Origin: Bacteroidota bacterium
GTDB taxonomy: Bacteria > Bacteroidota > Bacteroidia > Chitinophagales > LD1
Direction: 5' to 3'
Length of the DNA: 6,132 bases
Assembly: GCA_018267355.1 (NCBI GenBank)
Contig: JAFDYP010000527.1
Span: 1-6,132 of the forward strand
The notes below the pieces were generated by a model. That model made no database searches and was not told the origin of the DNA. It worked only from the letters and a program-made list of their open reading frames with translations. Below, piece by piece: positions 1 to 6,070 of the stretch; position 1 is the first letter of the stretch; each line of letters opens with the position of its first letter. Both the position numbers and the translations under genes were made by a program.

Positions 1-94
1 CTAAAAAAACAGCAGATTCATCGGCAAAGGCAAGATTGCCGTAACAAAGAAAAACTTGTGCCGTACAACACAGTCCTTAAGTATTGTTTGTTGT
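1..94. other. Upstream intergenic leader of the surface-protein gene
   Basis: No gene is supported here. Positions 22-27 (CGGCAA) and 36-41 (TTGCCG) form a perfect 6-bp inverted repeat with an 8-base loop. It has no following T-run, so it is not a convincing terminator. TATTGTTTG at 82-90 resembles the Bacteroidota -7 element TAnnTTTG but has one extra spacer base and lies only four bases before the ATG, so I do not call it a promoter. No Shine-Dalgarno sequence precedes the ATG at 95, as is usual in this phylum. The true promoter may lie before the window. Confidence 0.45.
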
Positions 95-3000
95 ATGAAT
101 TTCCCGTACCCGACCCAGCCTCTCAGGATCACTGTGCTTGTTTTGTCCTTTGTCCTGACCCTTCTGACCACTACCATGAGCAGCTCCGCGCAGTGCACGG
201 GCTGTACCTCCAGTATCAGTAACAACGGCTCCGCCATCACCGCCAATAGCGGCGATGTGATCTGTATCGTGACCAACGGTACATTTAATAAGGCTATCAC
301 CATCAATAGCGGGGGTACTGTATGTATCAGCCCGCAGTCTACCGTCACCTCCTCTATCACCGTAGGCAGTGGTGCCACGCTGATCGTGAATGGTACCTAC
401 TCGGGGTCCTTTACTCAAAACAGTGGCTCTACCGTGACCGTCAATAGTGGCGCAGACTTCCGTCCATCCAGTGCTACTTTCAATGGTGGTGCCTTCACCA
501 GTGCAGGCTCAGTGACGCTGCCGAATGGCGTAAATATCTCCAGCAATATGACCGCCTGGACCAGCTCCGGCGCGCTGACCACGGGAAGCTTTACCAATAA
601 TGGAGCGAACATCGTGATCTCAGGCGGGCCTGTATCTATGGGCAGTGTGACCGCCAATAACGGCTCCGGCTCTATGACCTTCAATACGGCGGTGACCATG
701 ACGGGCTTCACTGAAAATGCCGGCGGCGCTACTAACTTTAACGGTGGAGTGACTATCAATGGCAGCGCTACGGTGAATGGCCCCGTGAATGTAAATGGCA
801 ATATGACAGTGACAGGCACCCTGACGAATAACAGCGGGCCCATCACCGAGACTGCTACGAGCGGCTGCTATACACTCACTGTAGGTACAGCCAGCGGCTA
901 TGGTACGATAGATGGTGGCGGCAGTGGCTTTGAGGTGCTGTCATCATCCGGCAACTATACCCTGAGTAACGGCGCCTACAGCGCACCCACACAGTCTCCC
1001 ACTAATCTGCACCTGCCACTCAGCGGTACTACGGTGTCGGGAGATTTCAGCCGGCCCAGTGCCTCTATCTCGGGGTATATCGTACTGAGGTATGTAGGCA
1101 CCGCTGCTACAGCAGATGCCCCTACCAATGGTACCAGCTACAATGTGGGTGATGTGATAGGCAGCTCTACCGTCATCGCACTTGTGTCGGGCGGCAGTAC
1201 GAGTACGGCCTACTTCACTGATGTGATCAGCACCTCTATGTGCAGCAAAAAATCTTACTATCGTATTTTCTCCTACGGCGGCTACGGCAGCTGCCCCTAT
1301 GTGTACAAGACCTCCTCGCCACTGACAGGCTATGTCTCGCTGACCAGTATGTCAGTGAGCATGACTGCCTCAGGGCCCACTACTTTCTGCTCCGGCGGCA
1401 GTGTGACACTGACCAGCTCTGCTGCTACCAGCTATAGCTGGAGCACCGGGGCCACGAGCCAGTCCATCAGCCCTACTACCTCGGGCACCTATACCGTCAC
1501 CGCGACTACCTCCGGCTGTACGGGTACGGCCTCTCAGTCTGTGACTGTCAATACAGCACCCGCGGCGGCTATCTCCGGCACTACGTCTATCTGCTCCGGT
1601 AGCAGCACCACGCTGACCGCCTCGGGCGGCACGGGCTATGTATGGAGCACGGGCGCTACCACCGCAGCGATCACTACTGCTGCCTCAGGCACCTATCGCG
1701 TCACCGTGACCAACGCCTCCGGCTGTACGGCTACCGCCAGCAGCACCGTGACGGTCAATGCACTCCCTGCTGCTGCTATCTCAGGTACCACCACTATCTG
1801 CTCCGGCAGTAGCACCACGCTGACCGCCTCCGGCGGCACGGGCTATGTGTGGAGCACGGGCGCTACTGCTGCGGCCATAGCTGTCTCCTCTGCGGCTACC
1901 TATCGCGTCACCGTGACCAACGCCGCAGGCTGTACCGCTACCGCCAGCGGCACCGTGACGGTCAATGCCAACCCGACTGCATCCATCTCAGGCACTACCT
2001 CTATCTGCTCCGGCAGCAGCACCACGCTGACCGCATCTGGCGGCACGGGCTACGTATGGAGCACTACCGCTACCACGGCGGCCATAGCTGTATCCTCTGC
2101 GGCTACCTATCGCGTCACCGTGACGAATGCCTCCGGCTGCACGGCTACGGCCAGCAGCACCGTGACGGTCAATGCGAATCCTACTGCATCTATATCGGGT
2201 ACTACAGCTATCTGCTCCGGCAGCAGCACCACGCTGACTGCGGGCACAGGTACCGGCTATGTATGGAGCACCACTGCTACCACGGCGGCCATATCTGTAT
2301 CCTCTGCGGCTACCTACCGTGTCACCGTGACCAATGCCGCCAGCTGTACGGCTACGGCCAGCAGCACCGTGACCGTTTACTCGCTGCCATCTGTCACTGC
2401 ATCGGCGGCCTCTCCTATCTGCTCTGGCTCTACCCTGTCTCTCACAGCAGTAGCCAGCGGCTCCGCCTCCTACACCTATGCATGGACAGGACCTAATAGC
2501 TTCACCGCTACCGCTGCCACACCGTCTATCAACAATGCTACTACTGCTGCTACCGGCAGCTACACCGTGACCGTGACCGACAATCATAGCTGCACCGCTA
2601 CTGCGGCTGCCAGCGCTACCGTGGCCAACTGCCACACGGTAAGCGGAAAGATCTTTGACGATGCAGATGGCAATGGAATCAAAGCTGCGAGCGAGCCCGC
2701 TACTACTTACGGCAATACGATGTACGGCATCCTGGCCGATAGCGCCACGGGCAATGTGCTACAGGTAGTCACTATCAATGGCAGCGGAACATTCAGCTTC
2801 AGCGGTATCATGCCCGGCACCTCGGGCCTGCGCGTGAGGGTGGGTACCACAGCCCCATCAGTGGGAGCGGCTGCACCGGCCACCAGCTGGCCTGCAGGCT
2901 GGGTCAGCACCCTGGGCCAGTACGGCACCGGAGACCCGGCCCATAGCGGCGTGAGCACAGATACCACCGGCACCATAGCAGTGAGCGTAGGTAGCAGTGA

Positions 3001-3973
3001 TGTGACCGGCATCCTGATAGGATATGACCAGCTGCCGTCTGCCAGCTCGCGCGCCTATACAGTGACCAAACCAAACAGGAACGCCTCATGGAAGCTGAAC
3101 GCTGCGCACGGTGTGGGCCTGCTGGCGGGTACAGATCCTGAGGATGGACCGCTGGGTGTAGGACACAAGTTTATAGTGACCAGCCTGGCCGGTATGAATG
3201 GCAACAAGCTCTACTACGATGCCGATGGCAATACTACCCTCGCCGCCTATGAGCAGATCACAGGCTATACGGTCATCACCAGCTTTGACTCCAGCAAGCT
3301 CTATATGGTCTTCACGGGCTATGCCTCTACCAGCGCTTCTTTCAGCTATAGTACGGTAGATGCCGCAGGCAAATCTACCCCTACCCCATCTACCTACAAT
3401 ATCAACTGGCAGGTAGCCCTCCCGGTGAAGCTCATCTCCTTTGATGCGCAGCAAACAAATGACAACCGCATACAACTACAATGGGCCACCGCCTCTGAGA
3501 TCAATAATGATCACTTTGACGTAGAGCGCTCTGCAGATGCGCAAGCGTGGAGCAAGATAGCTGAGGTCAAAGGCGCAGGCAATACTAACGAGATGCAGCA
3601 ATATGCACTGACCGACCGGCAGCCGCTGTCCGGTATCAATTACTATCGCCTCAGGCAGGTAGACTATGATGGCAAATATGAATACTCAGACATAGCTGCT
3701 GCCGAGATCAGCACCGCAGCCGCCATTACCATGACCGTCTACCCCAATCCTGCCGCCGCCGGCAAGGGGCTGAACATCGTACTGGCCGGGGGCGCAGATG
3801 CCATCCGCTATGTGCGCATCACTGACCTGAGCGGCACTGTGGTCTACGGCGCAGAGGTGGGTGACGAGCAGAGCCACCGCGTGCAGGGTCTGGACCTGCC
3901 TGCGGGCATCTACACCGTCACAACTATAGCCAATACCGGCGCCCGATACAGCAGCAAAGTGACAGTACAATAA
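95..3973 (+). CDS. Large multidomain T9SS-secreted surface protein (adhesin-like)
   Basis: This gene encodes a 1292-residue exported protein, probably anchored on or released from the cell surface by the type IX secretion system. The ATG at 95 is preferred over an in-frame TTG at 56 because it gives a compact signal peptide: basic Arg11, hydrophobic core about 12-25, likely cleavage after SSAQ at residue 33. The next residue is Cys34, but SAQ-C does not fit a lipobox. Seen in order: a Ser/Thr/Asn/Gly-rich region with short recurring NGG/TVNG/GSVT motifs (about 35-300, beta-helix-like); a Fn3-like module (about 305-412, with GYIVLRYVG and SYYRIFSYGGYG); six Ig-like repeats resembling the CHU_C-associated Ig family (about 425-846); an SdrD-B-like module from 847 (VSGKIFDD, DADGNGIKAASEP); a cadherin-like module (980-1105, LLAGTDPEDG); the Fn3-like module that often precedes sorting domains (1109-1205, LPVKLISFDA, NYYRLRQVDYDGKYEYS); and a T9SS type A sorting domain (about 1214-1292, VYPNPAAAGKG, LPAGIYTV). 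No enzymatic domain is recognisable, so adhesion or a matrix role is inference. The secretion route is much more certain than the function. Confidence 0.93.
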   Translation: MNFPYPTQPLRITVLVLSFVLTLLTTTMSSSAQCTGCTSSISNNGSAITANSGDVICIVTNGTFNKAITINSGGTVCISPQSTVTSSITVGSGATLIVNGTYSGSFTQNSGSTVTVNSGADFRPSSATFNGGAFTSAGSVTLPNGVNISSNMTAWTSSGALTTGSFTNNGANIVISGGPVSMGSVTANNGSGSMTFNTAVTMTGFTENAGGATNFNGGVTINGSATVNGPVNVNGNMTVTGTLTNNSGPITETATSGCYTLTVGTASGYGTIDGGGSGFEVLSSSGNYTLSNGAYSAPTQSPTNLHLPLSGTTVSGDFSRPSASISGYIVLRYVGTAATADAPTNGTSYNVGDVIGSSTVIALVSGGSTSTAYFTDVISTSMCSKKSYYRIFSYGGYGSCPYVYKTSSPLTGYVSLTSMSVSMTASGPTTFCSGGSVTLTSSAATSYSWSTGATSQSISPTTSGTYTVTATTSGCTGTASQSVTVNTAPAAAISGTTSICSGSSTTLTASGGTGYVWSTGATTAAITTAASGTYRVTVTNASGCTATASSTVTVNALPAAAISGTTTICSGSSTTLTASGGTGYVWSTGATAAAIAVSSAATYRVTVTNAAGCTATASGTVTVNANPTASISGTTSICSGSSTTLTASGGTGYVWSTTATTAAIAVSSAATYRVTVTNASGCTATASSTVTVNANPTASISGTTAICSGSSTTLTAGTGTGYVWSTTATTAAISVSSAATYRVTVTNAASCTATASSTVTVYSLPSVTASAASPICSGSTLSLTAVASGSASYTYAWTGPNSFTATAATPSINNATTAATGSYTVTVTDNHSCTATAAASATVANCHTVSGKIFDDADGNGIKAASEPATTYGNTMYGILADSATGNVLQVVTINGSGTFSFSGIMPGTSGLRVRVGTTAPSVGAAAPATSWPAGWVSTLGQYGTGDPAHSGVSTDTTGTIAVSVGSSDVTGILIGYDQLPSASSRAYTVTKPNRNASWKLNAAHGVGLLAGTDPEDGPLGVGHKFIVTSLAGMNGNKLYYDADGNTTLAAYEQITGYTVITSFDSSKLYMVFTGYASTSASFSYSTVDAAGKSTPTPSTYNINWQVALPVKLISFDAQQTNDNRIQLQWATASEINNDHFDVERSADAQAWSKIAEVKGAGNTNEMQQYALTDRQPLSGINYYRLRQVDYDGKYEYSDIAAAEISTAAAITMTVYPNPAAAGKGLNIVLAGGADAIRYVRITDLSGTVVYGAEVGDEQSHRVQGLDLPAGIYTVTTIANTGARYSSKVTVQ
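1367..1570 (+). repeat. Diverged Ig-like repeat, first of six
   Basis: This 204-bp (68-residue) unit lies directly before the homogeneous array and has the same plan: FCSGGSVTLTSS, YSWSTGATSQSI, GTYTVTATTSGCTGT. The first cysteine codon is 204 bp upstream of that in the next unit, and the Cys pair is kept (432/475). The protein sequence is clearly more diverged than in the four inner units, as expected for an edge repeat that escaped homogenisation. The exact start is approximate. Confidence 0.8.
1571..2398 (+). repeat. Four tandem 207-bp (69-residue) Ig-like repeats
   Basis: The units start at 1571, 1778, 1985 and 2192, exactly 207 bp apart, so each adds 69 residues and keeps the reading frame. 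Each unit runs from ISGTT-ICSGSSTTLTA through GYVWS-TAT, TYRVTVTNA and a Cys-Thr-Ala-Thr motif to TVTV. Every unit has two cysteines 44 residues apart (500/544, 569/613, 638/682, 707/751), consistent with a disulfide in an exported Ig fold. Stretches of about 20-30 bases are identical between neighbours, while many other differences are synonymous. Units 2-3 of the six-repeat set share WSTGAT and units 4-5 share WSTTAT, a mosaic pattern. The array sits inside the surface-protein gene. Confidence 0.95.
2399..2632 (+). repeat. Diverged Ig-like repeat, last of six
   Basis: This unit keeps phase with the array: its ICSGS cysteine codon at 2420 is exactly 207 bp after that of the previous unit. 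It is longer, with an insertion around SASYTYAWTGPNSFTATAATP, and its Cys pair is 57 residues apart (776/833) instead of 44. The end motif, GSYTVTVTDNHSCTATA, is close to PKD/SprB-type repeats of Bacteroidota surface proteins. The unit ends where the SdrD-B-like module begins at residue 847. Confidence 0.8.
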
Positions 3974-4003
3974 GACTTCCAAAGATTTTCATACAACGGT
4001 TAG

Positions 4004-4046
4004 AAAACAGCGCAGGGGTAAGGGCCTGACGCTGTTTTTGTTTTTT
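4004..4046 (+). terminator. Strong intrinsic terminator between convergent genes
   Basis: The arms AAAACAGCG (4004-4012) and CGCTGTTTT (4030-4038) pair perfectly over 9 bp. CAGG (4013-4016) pairs with CCTG (4025-4028), leaving one bulged A at 4029 and an 8-base loop. A T-rich tail (4035-4046, broken by one G) follows on the plus strand, so it fits termination of the surface-protein gene, whose stop codon is 31 bases upstream. Read on the minus strand the stem is followed by only TTTT, so it may also stop the convergent regulator transcript, but less efficiently. Confidence 0.88.
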
Positions 4047-4055
4047 GGGCTCGCC

Positions 4056-4757
4056 CTACACGCCGCGTTTTTCCAGTACCCTGCTGAAGCTCTCTACGTA
4101 GCTATTGCCTACGGGGATCTCGGCGTCACCGATGCGCACCTTGCGGTTGCGCACAGATTCTATCTTGGTCAGTGATACGATAAATGACCGGTGCACCCGC
4201 GCAAATTTATCTTCGGGCAGGCGCTCAGCCATCGCTTTCAGCGTCATGAGCGTGAGGATGGGGCGGCCCGCAGTGGTGTAGATCTTGATATAGTCGTCCA
4301 GTGCCTCTATATAGCGTATCTCATCCAGGTTGATCTTGATCACCTGGTATTCTGACTTGACAAAGATATACGGTGTGGCTGTCTCGGCTTCTTTCTGCAG
4401 ATAGCGGTGGTAGTCCAGTGCTTTATTCACCGCGCGCTGGAAGCGGGTCAGGTCAAAAGGCTTGAGCAAATAATCTATCGCATCCAGCTCAAACCCCTGC
4501 GCGGCATACTCGCTGTAGGCCGTGGTAAAGATCACCATCGGAGGTTTGGGCAGGGACTCCAGCAGTTGTATGCCGTTCATATGCGGCATCTCTACATCGA
4601 GGAAGATCAGGTCCACCGCATTGCTGCCTATATATGCTGCCGCAGCGGGCGCATCATTGAATGACTGCAGCAGGCGCAGCTCGGGCGTCTTCTCTATGTA
4701 GGACTGCAGCAGGTCTGCGGCCAGCGGCTCATCGTCTATGATCACACAGTGTAGCAT
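4056..4757 (-). CDS. LytTR-family response regulator
   Basis: This is a cytoplasmic DNA-binding response regulator that receives phosphate from the kinase encoded just upstream. With the ATG start the protein has 233 residues, normal for the LytR/AlgR/AgrA type. The receiver domain (about 1-120) has the acidic pair Asp8-Asp9, phosphoacceptor Asp54 in LIFLDVEMPHMNG, Thr79 in IFTTAY and Lys99 in LLKPF, so all the usual catalytic residues are present. The LytTR DNA-binding domain (about 130-233) shows IFVKSEYQVIKI, IRYIEALDDYIKIY and FARVHRSFIVSL. The ATG at 4757 overlaps the kinase stop codon by one base (TGATG). A GTG one codon earlier (4760) is an alternative start that would overlap by four bases. 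Translational coupling to the kinase is likely. The target genes cannot be read from the sequence. Confidence 0.96.
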   Translation of the reverse strand: MLHCVIIDDEPLAADLLQSYIEKTPELRLLQSFNDAPAAAAYIGSNAVDLIFLDVEMPHMNGIQLLESLPKPPMVIFTTAYSEYAAQGFELDAIDYLLKPFDLTRFQRAVNKALDYHRYLQKEAETATPYIFVKSEYQVIKINLDEIRYIEALDDYIKIYTTAGRPILTLMTLKAMAERLPEDKFARVHRSFIVSLTKIESVRNRKVRIGDAEIPVGNSYVESFSRVLEKRGV

Positions 4758-5839
4758 CACGCGAGGTTAATGTTAAGGAAAACTTTGTAAAATCCATCAG
4801 CGTCGGGCTCGATATCCAGTTTGTACTTGTCGGGGTAGAGCAGTGCCAGGCGGCGGCGCACGTTGGCCAGGCCGGTGCCCGTGCCGCGCTGCATCAGGTG
4901 TGATTTGGGCAGGAGCCTGTTGGTCACCTGCGCTGTCAGCGTATCACCATCTACATGCACACCTATATCTATGGTACTTGGCTCATGCGTGCTGATACCA
5001 TACTTGAAGGCATTTTCTGCAAAGGGCATGAGAATGAGCGGGGCTATCTCCTTGCCATCGGCCTCGCCGGTCACGGTATAGTTGATCGTGACCTGGCTGG
5101 TCAGGCGCAGGCGGTGCAGCTCTACGAACTCCCGGAGGCTGTGCAGGTCCCGCTCCAGCGGTACGTGCTCGCTCTGGGCATCGCTCAGTACATAGCGCAT
5201 CAGGTCTGCCAGCATCATCACCGCCTGTGGCGTATCGTCAGATTTGCGCAGCGAGAGGCTGTAGATATTGTTCAGCGTATTGAAGAGGAAGTGCGGGTTG
5301 AGCTGGGCCTTCAGCAGGGAGAGCTCGGTCACTGTCTGGGCCAGCTTGATATCGCGCGCCTGCTCCTCGGCGTGGTACCACTCATACACGATGCGCATAC
5401 CGGAGCTGATGATAAAGATGATGGCAAAGAGCAGCGTGGTGAAAAGCACCCTGATCAGCACCCGGTAGGTATCGTAGGGGTTCTCTATATACTTGCCCGG
5501 ATCGTGAAACCGGATCACGATAGACGGTAGGCTCACGATGATGACCATAGAGAGCAGGATACTGAGCACATACCACATCCGCCTGCGGCGGCTGAGCAGG
5601 CGGGGTATGAGGACGAGTGAGTTGAGGTAGTAGAAGGCGATATAGCTTGTATTGAAGATCACAAACACAAGGTCAAACCATTTGCTGTGGCGCTCCTCCG
5701 AGGGGATCGGCAGGCCCACATTGTGCATGTCTGCCACATGCACGATATAGTTGAAAAAGTAGTGGGGGATGCAAAGGAAGATCAGCCACAGCGACACATG
5801 CTGTACTACCTTGACCCATTTTTTCTTTTTGCTATGCAT
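4757..5839 (-). CDS. LytS/YehU-type membrane sensor histidine kinase
   Basis: This 360-residue protein is the inner-membrane sensor kinase partner of the adjacent LytTR regulator. Four hydrophobic helices are visible at about 12-33, 54-79, 88-109 and 127-147, separated by short loops. There is no large periplasmic sensor domain, so the signal is probably sensed in or near the membrane (inference). A short helical linker (about 150-178, EWYHAEEQARDIKLAQTVTE) leads to the His_kinase domain with the phosphoacceptor His183 in QLNPHFLFNTLNNIYSL. The ATPase part has an N-box (272-281, PFAENAFKYG) and a glycine-rich G-box (319-331, GTGTGLANVRRRL). The ATG at 5839 starts a basic KKKK segment that fits the positive-inside rule. 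The stop codon overlaps the regulator start, so the two are co-transcribed with the kinase first. Specific signal and symbol are unknown. Confidence 0.95.
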   Translation of the reverse strand: MHSKKKKWVKVVQHVSLWLIFLCIPHYFFNYIVHVADMHNVGLPIPSEERHSKWFDLVFVIFNTSYIAFYYLNSLVLIPRLLSRRRRMWYVLSILLSMVIIVSLPSIVIRFHDPGKYIENPYDTYRVLIRVLFTTLLFAIIFIISSGMRIVYEWYHAEEQARDIKLAQTVTELSLLKAQLNPHFLFNTLNNIYSLSLRKSDDTPQAVMMLADLMRYVLSDAQSEHVPLERDLHSLREFVELHRLRLTSQVTINYTVTGEADGKEIAPLILMPFAENAFKYGISTHEPSTIDIGVHVDGDTLTAQVTNRLLPKSHLMQRGTGTGLANVRRRLALLYPDKYKLDIEPDADGFYKVFLNINLA

Positions 5840-5846
5840 CGTCTGC

Positions 5847-5854
5847 CAAATGTA
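5847..5854 (-). promoter_or_regulatory. Candidate -7 element for the kinase-regulator operon
   Basis: On the minus strand the sequence TACATTTG matches the Bacteroidota -7 consensus TAnnTTTG at all six fixed positions. About 20 bases upstream is only TTTC rather than the TTG/TTTG expected for the -33 element, so the match is partial. Only seven bases separate the element from the kinase ATG, which would make the transcript leaderless or nearly so. A chance match or a downstream kinase start are alternatives. Confidence 0.4.
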
Positions 5855-5889
5855 AGCATCTCAGCCAAATGACCGAAACTTTCAGGCAA

Positions 5890-5900
5890 GCCGGACCGGC
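5890..5900. promoter_or_regulatory. GC-rich palindrome upstream of the kinase gene
   Basis: GCCGG-A-CCGGC is a perfect 11-bp palindrome around a central base. It lies 51 bases before the kinase start and about 36 bases upstream of the candidate -7 element, a position where an activator or repressor could bind. The single-base centre makes it a poor RNA hairpin, so a DNA-binding site is the more sensible reading. It does not resemble the direct-repeat sites known for LytTR proteins. Function is speculative. Confidence 0.3.
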
Positions 5901-5925
5901 CCAAAACGCTGCAAAGTATTTTTAA

Positions 5926-6000
5926 CAGTGACTATCATCATTAAATTTTGAAGAGTGATAGCCGCGGCGTATCATTGCCAATGAAAGTTAATAGTCGCTG
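5926..6000 (+). other. Nested inverted repeats in the leader of the last gene
   Basis: CAGTGACTAT (5926-5935) and ATAGTCGCTG (5991-6000) can form a 10-bp RNA stem with one G-U pair. Inside it, TGATA (5956-5960) pairs with TATCA (5970-5974), extended outward by a G-U and an A-U pair and inward by GC/GC around a CGCG loop, with one bulged G. A second TATCA at 5933-5937 could compete for the same TGATA. The region precedes a gene starting at 6071. It could be a regulatory 5' leader or an operator cluster between divergent genes. It matches no riboswitch that I recognise. Confidence 0.4.
5942..5950 (+). promoter_or_regulatory. Weak candidate -7 element for the gene at 6071
   Basis: TAAATTTTG matches TAnnTTTG with one extra spacer base, or at five of the six fixed positions if read without the gap. 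No TTG is found at the expected distance upstream, where the sequence is TTTTAAC. If used, it would give a 5' leader of roughly 110-115 bases. It lies inside the outer inverted repeat, so transcription from here would leave out the left arm of that repeat. Low confidence. Confidence 0.25.
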
Positions 6001-6054
6001 CTGCTCAGGTTGTTGGCAAGGCGTTTGACTAGAGACGAACCATTATTCATCAAT

Positions 6055-6070
6055 CAAAAACAAAAACAAA
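6055..6070 (+). promoter_or_regulatory. A-rich translation initiation region
   Basis: Two copies of CAAAAA followed by CAAA run directly into the ATG at 6071. There is no Shine-Dalgarno motif. A-rich, unstructured sequence just before the start codon is typical of efficiently translated genes in Bacteroidota, and it supports the ATG at 6071 as a true start. Confidence 0.6.

Noticed and set aside
56..94. TTG start for the surface protein, adding 13 residues
   Set aside because: It would put a poor MCRTTQSLSIVCC extension before an otherwise normal signal peptide; ATG at 95 is the simpler start.
185..196. Lipoprotein signal at SSAQ-Cys34
   Set aside because: The residues before the cysteine (S-A-Q) do not fit the lipobox, and T9SS cargo normally use signal peptidase I, for which cleavage after Ala-Gln is common in this phylum.
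1..846. Antisense open frames over the start of the surface-protein gene (1-378, 77-418, 415-846)
   Set aside because: They are shadows of a well-supported gene. The first and third look hydrophobic because Asn/Ser/Thr/Gly codons read as Val/Leu/Ile/Pro on the other strand; no promoter or start context supports any of them.
1849..2496. A 215-codon open frame on the plus strand in another frame of the repeat array
   Set aside because: It is made of the 207-bp repeats read out of frame; its His/Arg/Tyr/Cys-rich product resembles no protein, and the main frame has clear domain conservation.
1367..2632. CRISPR array or mobile-element repeats
   Set aside because: The repeats are 204-234 bp, directly abutting, in frame and encode a conserved protein fold; there are no spacers, terminal inverted repeats or transposase.
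1988..2635. A 215-codon open frame antisense to the repeat array
   Set aside because: Stop codons are avoided because the same GC-rich unit is repeated; the Gly/Ser/Arg-rich product has no recognisable domain and no initiation signal.
4955..5530. A 191-codon plus-strand frame opposite the kinase gene
   Set aside because: The minus-strand product has complete kinase motifs; the plus-strand translation has no recognisable domain.
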